A DNA stretch of 64,000 bases from Viola odorata (Eukaryota > Streptophyta > Magnoliopsida > Malpighiales > Violaceae). The stretch is taken from the NCBI GenBank assembly GCA_963691705.1, contig OY829540.1, positions 72,774,367-72,838,366 on the forward strand, in the 5' to 3' direction. Numbering within the stretch: the stretch's first letter is position 1; each line of letters opens with the position of its first letter. The position numbers and the translations under genes were made by a program. The notes beneath the pieces were generated by a model. That model worked only from the letters and a program-made list of their open reading frames with translations, was not told where the DNA came from and searched no databases. Of the stretch, positions 36,544 through 45,779 are shown piece after piece.

Positions 36544-37563
36544 TCAGAAGTCAGGAGGCCATAAGTCAAGCATTCCTTGATTTTCCTGCAAGTCCAAACC
36601 AAAGTAAAATTCAGGTAATAAGTAGGCTTCTTGATCCTGGAACTGACTATGGAGATCTGACGACGGCCTTCCACTCTGCAGGTCGCTACCGTAAGCAAAC
36701 TTTAGTAGATCTTGGTAATTGCTTTCTTCTTTCAATGCAGGGATGTCATTAGCGATTTCTGGGATTCTTGTGCTGTAATGGCTCATGTAATCATGTCGAG
36801 GATCAGAGACATTGCAGAGACTGTGCTCGTAATGGCTCATGTAATCATGTCGAGGATCAGAGACATTGCAGAGACTGTGCTCCCTCCCGGAATATTCTTC
36901 GTTTGATGCTTGTGGTTCAGCTTTCACATCTTTAAAACATCTCGAGTCGGAAATTGAACTGCATTCACCATCTTTCAACTGCCTCAAATCACTCTCTGCC
37001 ATCACTGCTATCTCACTTTGCTTCATCTCTATACAGCCTGATTTTTCACTCGGTCCTTCTTCACGTCGACCATCTCCCAAACTCTGGCTTCCACATGACG
37101 TTGTTGCTCGAGACTCCATTGAAGATGTTGTTAAACCATTCAAGTTTTCTCCAGCTGAATCAACATCTGGTAAGTTGAGAATGGCATTAGGACCATACAG
37201 AGCTCTTGCTGCATCATCGTAGGCATGAGCTGCGTCGATTGCTGTAGCAAATGTACCGAGCCAAAGCCTGGGTGAGCTTTGTGCTGTTCCACTGTTCTGG
37301 CTCGCAGGTTGTCGAATTTCAGCAACCCACTTCCCCCAAGTTCTCTGTCTAACTCCTCTGAATCTGCAATTCAAGTTTTCTGGACCACCTTTCCCTCTCA
37401 TACAACCTTTCTTCGAACTCTTGCTTACAGGTTTGTCGATTTGAACCTTCTTTTTCCGCTTCCACATAGCAATAATATCCTGTACTGATTCACTATCTGT
37501 ATTCCGTTTGTTTTCAATCTCCAGAAAATCTTCTTTTGACAACTCTCCCATTTCAAAACTCAT
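36544..37563 (-). CDS. DREB2-type AP2/ERF transcription factor
   Basis: A single exon of 339 aa starts at the ATG 37563-37561; the triplet just before it is TTG, so no upstream start is used. A basic stretch WKRKKK (about 34-39) is a likely nuclear signal. [12 protein letters not shown] (about 52-63) is the motif specific to DREB2 proteins. The AP2 domain (about 67-126) reads [20 protein letters not shown], then [20 protein letters not shown] and [11 protein letters not shown]. The C-terminus is acidic and ends DLWPPDF. DREB2 factors bind DRE/CRT elements and drive drought, heat and salt responses (family knowledge). An 18-residue block ([18 protein letters not shown]) is repeated exactly at 228-245 and 246-263. 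Its position next to DTX44 recalls Arabidopsis DREB19, and next to TBL33 it recalls DREB2C. Confidence 0.94.
   Translation of the reverse strand: MSFEMGELSKEDFLEIENKRNTDSESVQDIIAMWKRKKKVQIDKPVSKSSKKGCMRGKGGPENLNCRFRGVRQRTWGKWVAEIRQPASQNSGTAQSSPRLWLGTFATAIDAAHAYDDAARALYGPNAILNLPDVDSAGENLNGLTTSSMESRATTSCGSQSLGDGRREEGPSEKSGCIEMKQSEIAVMAESDLRQLKDGECSSISDSRCFKDVKAEPQASNEEYSGREHSLCNVSDPRHDYMSHYEHSLCNVSDPRHDYMSHYSTRIPEIANDIPALKEESNYQDLLKFAYGSDLQSGRPSSDLHSQFQDQEAYLLPEFYFGLDLQENQGMLDLWPPDF
36775..36882 (-). repeat. Exact 54-bp tandem duplication inside the DREB2-type CDS
   Basis: Two adjacent 54-bp copies, identical by eye, encode the 18-residue block twice and keep the frame. It lies outside the AP2 domain, in the region between DNA-binding and activation parts. 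The lack of differences points to a very recent event, or to an assembly artefact. Confidence 0.95.
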
Positions 37564-37825
37564 CAAAATATTCCAAAAAGAAAAACCCTAGTTATTTTTG
37601 AACTGAATCTCAATCCGATTTTATTCAAAACTAAAACTAGAGATGGAAGAAAAACTCACTAACCGACTTTTCGTAAGTGTGAACGAAACGCTGCCGTGTA
37701 GCGAAGAGTGAGGACTGAGAAGCTTGATATGTTTTCGGGTTGGTTTTCTTGCGATGCGGCGGGTTGTGTCCGTATAGCTCTCACTCTCTTTCTGGGAATT
37801 CTTTCTTGCGGAGGATGCCAGTGAG

Positions 37826-37836
37826 GCCTTTTATAG
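37826..37836 (-). promoter_or_regulatory. TATA box of the DREB2-type gene
   Basis: On the minus strand it reads CACTATAAAAGGCC, about 265 bases upstream of the start codon, giving a 5' UTR of about 230 bases. Farther upstream, ACACGTGGT at 38052-38060 is an ABRE/G-box-type element that fits a stress gene. Confidence 0.65.
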
Positions 37837-39480
37837 TGGTGATTTGAGTCTTGGGGACGAAGGAAGCCGGTACTTATCTGTTTACTAGTATTATTTTTGT
37901 ACTTTCTTTTATTAGTATATTTTAAAAAAGATTTTGCAATTAATATTGTTTACTTGGTTTAATATTTCTATTTCCCTAAACGGATTAATGTCTGGTTGGC
38001 GTGACTTAATTTCAATCTTATATGTGGCTTCGTATGTTGCGGCTGCCTAGTACACGTGGTAATATCCTCTTGACCTCGGGATATTTTCTGACCTTTTGGC
38101 GTCACCTCTTGATATTTTTCTGCTTCCTTCGTAAAAAAAAACTTAGCTACTTATCGTACCTCTTTATATAAAAAACAATCAACTTATTAACTTTTAATTA
38201 ATATATAATAAAAAATAATTGAGGTTTATTTCTTTTAAATTAAATTTTATTTAAATAGATAATTATCTAGTAAAAATATACAATTATTAGCATATTTTAA
38301 TTTTTTTATGTAAATTTGTTTTTTTTAATGATAATTTTAATATTCATTGATTATTTTGTAATATAGTCAAGGAGAGATTTAATAATAAAAAATTATCTTT
38401 AAAATTGTGTACAATCCTTTCCTTAATCTATATGTAAATTTCGACTTTTAATTAGAAATAGAGAGTATACTATATGTGAAGGATTGAAAAAAAATATAAT
38501 AAGAGTATTGTTGTCCGAAATGTGATGAAAACACTTAAGAATGTTAGACAACTTTTCTTTTTGATCTTAAATGAACTCTTAAAAAGGCAAATAATTAAAA
38601 AGAAACTTCTATGGTTAAGGCAAACAATCGTTTTGATTAATACTAATACTAATAAATGAAGAAAAAGAAAGGGAGTAAAAGAACAAAAAATGGCTTTTGC
38701 CTGTCAATTGCCATTGAGCACCGCCACGAAGGTTCGCATCACCTGTAGCGGTGGCATAAATGGGAACGCGCAAACCACTTGTCAAGAGGAACAAGAAATC
38801 AAATCACCAAGTAATAGCTAAGAGATGACGAAGGACCTTAAAGTAGGATGAAGATGAAAATGACGTGTATTGAATCAAATTTGATCCATCTATAAAGTAT
38901 AGTTTTGAATAAACGTAAATCTAATATCTAATTACTGAAACTTACTGTCCTACTTATGATATTTCACAGACCAGACAAGAAAACCGTGTTCAAATGTGCA
39001 GAGAGGGCTTTGCATTTCGGTTTCCTTGGTGCAAAGGAATTCAAAATCTCAAGGAAAACAAGATTTTCAAAGGAATCATTAGGGAACAGTCGAAGTTTGT
39101 TGGATACACAAGTCCTAGGAGTAAATAACCTATTTTATGAACATGGGAATCCCAATGTTTCGTCAGGAAATCTCGAAACCGGTAACTGTAAACGGACATC
39201 GAGCTTAGTGGTTGCATGCTTCTCCACTGTCGCTCCTCGAAAGCCACTGTAAACATCTGACTGCTGTATCCTCCATACAACAGCTACAAGATTGGGTATA
39301 TTCCTGATCAAGAAGAATACAGATAAGCAACAAGAATGAATAATTGGAGCAGCTAAACTTAGTAAATCAAGTAACCCCAACTGATCTAACAATTATTTCG
39401 GCTATGCTGTTAACATGTTATGAAATGAAATATCAAGCCTCTCATCAGTATTAAAAGTACCAATAACACACATAAGTACA
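37837..39480. other. Spacer between DREB2-type and Abraxas-like genes
   Basis: The part from 38130 to 38700 is very AT-rich. A 98-codon open frame at 38956-39252 (+) has fairly even base composition, but no domain that I recognise, and the opposite strand is also open, so it is left unassigned. It may belong to a non-coding transcript or an old element. Confidence 0.4.
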
Positions 39481-39652
39481 AGTGAGTTGCTTGATTTCAG
39501 ATTCTTAATTGCCAAAAACACCGAAGGTGGATATCCTACAAGTATATCCTACCTTCTTGAAACCAGCTTGGCTTCGTGCAATGCAATTATCACATATCAT
39601 GTTAAATTCAGCACTCTCTTCGCATTGTGAATTGGTGAGTAAGTGAAACTTA

Positions 39653-40366
39653 ATGAGCAGTTTGAAAAGTTGAAAGAACCAATAATCATAATCCATCTCA
39701 ATAAAGTGTTATCACATAAGGAATAGATGTAACTCTTACGCAATATAAAAGGAGAATATGAACATTCTAAAGAAAACAACATAGATGAATGTCTATAAGA
39801 TTGCTAGTTAGACTCATAGACATTTTTTCACTCTAAAAGTCAACTCCATAACATGAAGCAGGGAGTAGCAAGCAGTATAGAACCGAGAGACTATTATGAT
39901 ACAATACCAAATCATATATATATAAATGATGAAAGAATTTATGAGCAGTTTGAAAAGTTGGAAGTAAAATCCATCTCAATAAAGTGTTATCACATAAGGA
40001 ATAGATGTAACTCTTACGCAATATAAAAGGAGAATATGAACATTCTAAAGAAAACAACATAGATGAATGTCTATAAGATTGCTAGTTAGACTGATAGACA
40101 TTTTTTCCCTCTAAAAGTCAACTCCATAACATGAAGCAGGGAGTAGCAAGCAGTATAGAACTGAGAGACTATTATGATACAATACCAAATCATATATATA
40201 TAAATGATGAAAGAATTTATGAGCAGTTTGAAAAGTTGGAAGTAAAATCCATCTCAATAAAGTGTTGTCACATAAGGAATGATTGAACAGTAGGTGTAAC
40301 TCCAATGCAATATAAAAGAAAATGAGCATTCCAAAGAACACAACAATACATAAATGTCCATGCAGA
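39653..40366. repeat. 281-bp tandem repeat, about 2.5 copies
   Basis: A unit beginning GATGAATGTCTATAAGATTG starts at 39784 and again at 40065, 281 bp apart, with only a few differences. Partial copies flank the pair: 39653-39783 (TGAGCAGTTTGAAAAGTTG... onward) and 40219-40366 (more diverged). It lies downstream of the Abraxas-like gene. The repeated minus-strand frame (39833-40060 and 40111-40341) is a by-product of the repetition. Confidence 0.93.
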
Positions 40367-40696
40367 GAAAGAATGATACGACTACAAGATTGCTAGTTGA
40401 AATATCAGGGATCTATTTGTTTATAACTTCCCTAACATGAAGAAGGTAGCAACAACATCAATATTTACGGTAACAATACTTGAAAAGAACTCGGGATTAT
40501 TCTGATACAATACCAAGTCATAAAAATCATGAAAGAATTAATGGATGACAAGAGGGTAAGGAGATCTATAAATTTCTTGGTTAAAGTGTTGAATTCAAGA
40601 AATATGCAAAAAGCAAACATAGGAAGGCATGCCACAAAATGAAATTATTAGTTCATAAAAACAAGAAAGCAGCTCCATCATATATATGAAGCTTAC

Positions 40697-40836
40697 TTCA
40701 CAACCCTCCTTCGAATAAGCACCATTCAAGACAAAAGCAAATAAACAACTTAAATCCGCATTTCCTATAGTCCGAATACCATATACTAGATCACCATATC
40801 GTGCTAGACTAAACATAACGCAATTTCCAGCTTCCG
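40697..40836 (-). other. Exon-like segment downstream of the Abraxas-like gene
   Basis: A 140-nt stretch is bounded on the minus strand by a T-rich TTTTTTAG acceptor and a GTAAGC donor, and is open in one frame (LARYGDLVYGIRTIGNADLS inside). I recognise no protein family in it. It could be an alternative or 3'-UTR exon of the gene ending at 41053, or a fragment of an old gene. Confidence 0.3.
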
Positions 40837-41052
40837 CTAAAAAAACAGAAAAGTTGTGCACTAACTACATCAATTATGTGGAAGTTGACATCACATCAAC
40901 TGGAGAAATGCACTCCCATTCTCATCTGTTTAGAGTGAAAAATTATCAATACCATCATACCAAGTTCTGTGACTAAAAGAGAGAGCTCCGACTGAGGAAC
41001 CGAGTTTAACTTACACATCGCAAGAAAGCAGAAGCAAGAACAAGTCAACCGC

Positions 41053-42101
41053 CTATTCATTCACAATCTTCATAACTTTTTGCCTCAACTTCCTATTGTA
41101 ATTGTCCTGCCAAGACAGATAAAATCAAAAGACTATTTCAATTACCAGACTGAGAATACAATTCACAACAATAAAATTTAAAGAAAGGGTCTCACCTGCT
41201 CAAGCACTTTGGCATTACTTTCCTCAAGTTGCGTAGCCAGACTCTGAATCTTCCTCAACATTTTTTCATACAAATCCTCCAACCCTGCTGTGTAATTTGC
41301 TGCCTCCCCTCCCACCAAACTCTTCAAATCCCTAACCCTAAACCCCTCCGCGCAAGTGTCTAAGTCCTTCTGATCCTTGGAAACCTGCTTCAATTCCCTC
41401 AAATTAGATGCCTCATCCTTATCCTCAATCATTGAGCCTCGCAGTTCACAGTTCAGTAACGGAAGCTGAGAGTAATTCGGGCTAAAAGATTCATAATGCC
41501 CACGAAACGCAGGACCTATGTTGATAACATCGATGGATTTGGGATCAAACAACGTCGTGGAGGAACGGAACTGGTAGGCGCGGTACTCAAGAGTGTGGAT
41601 TAAGGCGTCGTGAACAGGAGTGGTTAACAACAAGAAAACACAAGGAGGGAGAGAAATTGGGGGACCTGCGTTTATGACCGGAAAAGAGAAGTCCGATTTC
41701 GTGCAGAGAGAGTTAGATACCGAGAATTCCCGCATTGAAGGACGGATTGGCGATTTACGGCGAGCAGAAAGCCAGCCGAGGAAGTGATTGCGGCTGCTGT
41801 CGAGATTGGAGAGGAGTTTATGGAGAGTGGGCGCGTGGAGGCGGCCGGCGGAGTCAAAGAATGAGAGAGGGGAAGAGGCGGGGCAAAGGAAGGAGGTGAC
41901 GGTGGCGATGAGCTGAGGAGAATCGGAACCGGAGGAGGAGGGAAGTTGAGGGGAGTCGTCGGAGAGAGAGGAGGGAGTGATGTGAGTGACGTGGCCGAAT
42001 AAGAGACCGTCGACGTCGCCGAAAGAGGAGGAGAAGCGCTGTAGCAAGGAACCTAATGTGGGACCGGAGATTGATATCTTGTGCAGAGGAAGATCCTCCA
42101 T
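41053..42101 (-). CDS. Abraxas-like subunit of a BRCC36 deubiquitinase complex
   Basis: Two exons, 42101-41196 and 41106-41053, join in phase 0 (donor CAG-GTGAG, acceptor GGCAG) for 319 aa. The N-terminal half is an MPN-like fold without the JAMM zinc residues: ISGPTLGSLLQRFSSSFGDV, DGLLFGHVTHIT, then FFDSAGRLHAPTLHKLLSNL and FLGWLSARRKSPIRPSMRE. The C-terminal part (about 235-319) is a predicted coiled coil (LEDLYEKMLRKIQSLATQLE ... RKLRQKVMKIVNE). In animals, Abraxas proteins hold the K63-specific deubiquitinase BRCC36 and deliver it to BRCA1 or BRISC complexes; plant relatives are tied to recombination repair (family knowledge). Assignment is by architecture and remembered similarity. Confidence 0.85.
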
Positions 42102-42321
42102 TTTTCTTCTCTTTTTAAGCCTGAGAACGAATTGAGGGATTCGGCTGGATTTTTGTTTGTTTATATGCTTAGGACTTTGGTATAGCGCTGTTAAGAAGGT
42201 AAAGTAGAGAGAACTGAATAGAGCGTTGAAACTTCCTCTTTGTTTGTTTGGGATCGGTTATTCTAAACTTAAATCGGATAAAATTCTAAAAATAGCGAAG
42301 CAGATTTAAAGATAAATAATA

Positions 42322-42581
42322 CACCCTCCGTCCTTCAATGAATATCGTTTTAGTTTTTACTTTTATAGTTTCGGCACGTATCTTAAAACGGCCAGCAGAT
42401 GATCTATTTGAGACAATTTTGCCCCTAATTTTTTCTGGGAAGTACGTTAAGGATTAACGTACGTTCAAAAAAAAATTCGAATTTTTTTGGGGTCAAATAG
42501 TGCCTCATCCGGCCTCCTCGATATACGTTACCTACTGAATATTGAGATGCGAGGAAGATAAACATTGAAGGACAGAGGGAG
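42322..42581. mobile_element. Stowaway-type MITE, 260 bp, same family as 22812-23071
   Basis: The termini CACCCTCCGTCCTTCAATG and inverted CATTGAAGGACAGAGGGAG are flanked by TA (42320-42321, 42582-42583). Its interior matches the other copy: GAAGTACGTTAAGGATTA, GGGGTCAAATAGTGCCTCAT and ACTGAATATTGAGATGCGAGG. It lies in the upstream region of the Abraxas-like gene. Confidence 0.92.
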
Positions 42582-42583
42582 TA

Positions 42584-43057
42584 ATACATGGTAATATTTG
42601 AAGATTTTTTTCACCAACATTATTTTTCTTAATTCTCTTATTTATAAACACAAAGAAAATATACTACGAGATCAGTAAAAAATATCGGAAGTACAAAATC
42701 CTTTTATGGTTAGGAGAGATTCAGGCACTTGTTAACAGTTTCTGATAATAGGATAATAGAATTGAAAGAGTACATTGATTCACCTTAATAATAATAAAAT
42801 TAAAAATGAAATAATGCATTATTTTTCCAGCTACAAAGAATTCTACCTCCAAAAAAGAAACAAAACTAACTTTACAAGTTATAAGTATTTTATATACACT
42901 AACATAACAAGCAACAAGAATGAAAGAATCTGAGAACTAAAAACTCCTACTAGTACTGCTCCTATGCCCAGTTGATCAAAAGCATTTATTCTTCCACACA
43001 CCAAAAAACAATTATGATATACTGATAAGAGAAGTGGGTACTCCTATGTTTGTCTGT
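42584..43057. other. Spacer downstream of the IMK2-like gene
   Basis: AT-rich; probably includes the 3' UTR of the receptor kinase on the minus strand. No other feature was seen. Confidence 0.6.
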
Positions 43058-45611
43058 TCACTCGCTGGATGGAGCAGTGGCACCTTCATCAGCAGAAGTG
43101 GTAGCTGCTAGCTCTGGCTTGATCTCCTCTAGCTGCTGAAGCACTTGTTGTGTTTCGGGGCGAGCCGCGGGCGATGGATCGACACAATGCAGAGCTAATT
43201 TCAACGTGTTAAGCAACTCATCACCAATTGTTGGTGCATCCTTCATTAGCTCCAAATCAAAGACTTCATTAGTCCACTCCTCTTTCACTATTGATGCCAC
43301 CCATTGTGGCAAATCCATCCCATTCATTGGTTCGCCCGGTGATTTCCCCGTCAACAGCTCCAAAATGATCACACCGAGACTGTAGACATCAGTCTTTGTG
43401 TTGGCATTCTTCAGCTTTGAAAGCTCAGGTGCGCGGTAGCCTAATGTCCCAGCAGTAGCAATCACATTGGTATTGGCTGCAGCAGTCATGAGACGCGAGA
43501 GGCCATAATCTGCTATTTGTGCGTTGTATTGCTCGTCGAGTAGTACATTGCTCGAAGTGAGGTTCCCATGAATGATATTATCTTGGGTGTGGAGATGGTT
43601 GAGTCCTCGCGTAATGCCAATGGCAATGTTCATCCTTATTGGCCAGTGGATAGTGGTCTCCGGACCGCGGGCTGCAGAGAAAAGACTTATATGATTATGT
43701 AGTTCATGTTAAAAACAATTCAGGTAAATTGAAGCATTAGGGTTTTGTGTACTTACCATGGAGGAAAGATGCAAGACTTCCATTTGACATGTAATCAAAA
43801 ACAAGAAGCTTCTCTCCTTTAGGTCCTAAGTAATAGGCTCTTAGTGCTAACAGATTCGGATGGCGAATCTTGCCAATAACAGCAACCTCACTCTCAAATT
43901 CTTTCTGTCCTTTTGTTGTCTTTTCCCTCAATCTCTTCACTGCAACTTGATTCCCTTCCTCTAATGTTGCCTTGTATGCAGTTCCATAAGCACTTTTCCC
44001 CATTATCTCCGCGGTCGCGCACAGCAAATCATCTGCTGTGAACACAAATGGCCCATCAAAGTGGACTAGCTTCCCTCCCATTTCGCCACCAGATTCAGCT
44101 TCGCCACCTGCCACAGGACCTGCCTTCTCTGTTTTTCCTGCAGCTGCCTTAGTAGTGGTTTTCCCATTCTTTTGTTTCATAGCAGCTTTCTTCCTCATCA
44201 AACAGCAGAGCAGAATCAAGCAGAGCAGAAGCAGAACAAGCAGGAGGATACCTGCTGCTATGAGGATGATGTCCTTCGTACTAAGTTTGCGGCGATGATG
44301 TCGTTCTCCCTGTGGAGTTGGAGAAGGAAGGATCGCGGGCGGGGATGAAGGACAAGGAGTTGAGCTACCGTATCCACAAAGCTGAAGATTCCCCACAAAA
44401 GAGGTTGAATTGAACTTTCTCAATAATGGGGCAGGAACAGCACCAGATAGTTTGTTATACGAAACATTGAAGAATGTGAGATTCGCTAGGCGAGTTAGCG
44501 AAACAGGAATTTCTCCACTGAAATTGTTTTGAGCTAAGTCAAGATAGTTGATGTTAGGGATGCTTCCAATGGTTTCTGGGATTGGACCTTTGAATTGATT
44601 GCTTTTCAAGTTAAGAACCGAAAGGGTATGCAATCTACCTACAGTTTCTTCTGGGATTTGATTATCTAGGCGATTGCCCTCTAGATTCAACAATGTCAGA
44701 GAAGAAAGATTGGTAAAACCAGAAGGAAATGACCCACTTATGGCATTGTAAGAAAAATCCATCTTTTGGAGTTTTGATAGCCTCCCTAATTCATTAGGTA
44801 TGGACCCAGAAATCTGATTATGACTCAAAGAAATCTCTTGAAGTAAACCTAACCTACTAAGAGTAACTGGAATAGTCCCAGAAATGCTATTATGATCAAG
44901 GGTCAAGAACTGAAGTTCATAAGACTTGTTTTCTATAGCACCCCAAGAATCTGGTATTGAGCCAGTAAGATTGTTGTGATCAAGGGCAAGCATTGCAAGA
45001 GAACGCGAGCGCGTAAGACTAGCTGGGATCGAACCCGACAATGAATTAAAGCTCAAATTAAGCCTGAACAACCTTGTAGAGTTTGCAAGACTAGGTGGTA
45101 TTACACCAGTAAGTGAATTGATACTCACATCAAAAGTTTGAAGAATAGGACAGTTACCAATTGAAGGAGGGATCGAACCGGTAAGCCGATTGTTGAAGAG
45201 GTACACTCCTCTCAGATTGGGAAGGAACCCTAGTGATGTAGGAACAGGACCAGCAATGAAATTGTCATGAAGGCTAAGCTTTCTAAGTTGTGGAAGCTGA
45301 CCGATTTTCTCAGAAATTCTGCCACCAAGTCCTCTCCATGGAAGCTGTATGGCAATAACCTGACCCTTCACACACTTAATCCCTGCCCACCCACCAGCAC
45401 AAGCTCCAAGACCACTGTCATTCCAGCCGCGCAAGAACCCTTTCTTGTCGATTAGCTCGTTCTTTATCGCTCGTAGCGCTTGGTAATCTGCTTCGGTGAC
45501 AATAATGCCATCACTTTTCTGTGATGAAGCTGCAAAATGGGTGGTGAGAGCTAAAAATAGCAGCAAGAACAAACTAGTATAGACAGATTGGTATGTATTT
45601 TTCAAGACCAT
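43058..45611 (-). CDS. IMK2: LRR receptor-like kinase, IMK2-like
   Basis: Exons 45611-43757 and 43671-43058 (GT-AG, phase kept) encode 822 aa. The frame stays open upstream to 45779, but only through TTG-started, Ser/Pro-rich UTR-like sequence, so the ATG at 45611 is preferred. A signal peptide covers about 1-33. The LRR N-cap includes [20 protein letters not shown], followed by about ten LRRs. The transmembrane span follows [20 protein letters not shown]. The kinase has [11 protein letters not shown] and VAVKRL. The HRD motif reads HGN and DFG reads DYG, so the catalytic Asp is replaced, as in related LRR-III kinases; weak or absent catalysis is likely. [20 protein letters not shown] and [20 protein letters not shown] recall Arabidopsis IMK2 (meristem-expressed). 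Confidence 0.93.
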
Positions 45612-45689
45612 GGTGGGCAAGCAGAAACTTTGAGAAATGATAAAACTGTTTAAGGGTTTTTCTGTTAAGGTTCCCGCCAATGAAAGAGG

Positions 45690-45732
45690 AGGAGGAGGAG
45701 AAGAAGAAGAAGAAGAAGAAGAAGAAGAAGAA
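45690..45732. repeat. GAA/TTC microsatellite in the IMK2-like 5' UTR
   Basis: A run of GAAGAAGAA repeats (CTT/TTC on the transcribed strand) starts about 80 bases upstream of the chosen ATG. TTC-rich leaders are common in plant promoters and UTRs. It also explains the poly-Ser extension of the open frame. Confidence 0.85.
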
Positions 45733-45779
45733 GGAAATAGATTTGATGGAAAGTGAGAGATGAGTCTGATAAAAAGCAA

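Noticed and set aside
38956..39252. 98-codon open frame on + strand
   Set aside because: There is no recognised domain, and the opposite strand is equally open. It was kept only as a note in the spacer entry.
39833..40341. Two nearly identical minus-strand open frames (75-76 codons)
   Set aside because: They are copies of one stretch of the 281-bp tandem repeat, with no domain or codon bias.
7951..42101. BRCA2 and the Abraxas-like gene as a functional repair cluster
   Set aside because: They are 27 kb apart with unrelated genes between them. Plant pathway clustering of repair genes is not known, so the proximity is treated as chance.
45612..45779. Upstream extension of the IMK2-like protein
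   Set aside because: The extension starts with TTG, is mostly poly-Ser from the GAA/TTC repeat, and precedes a good ATG with a signal peptide.
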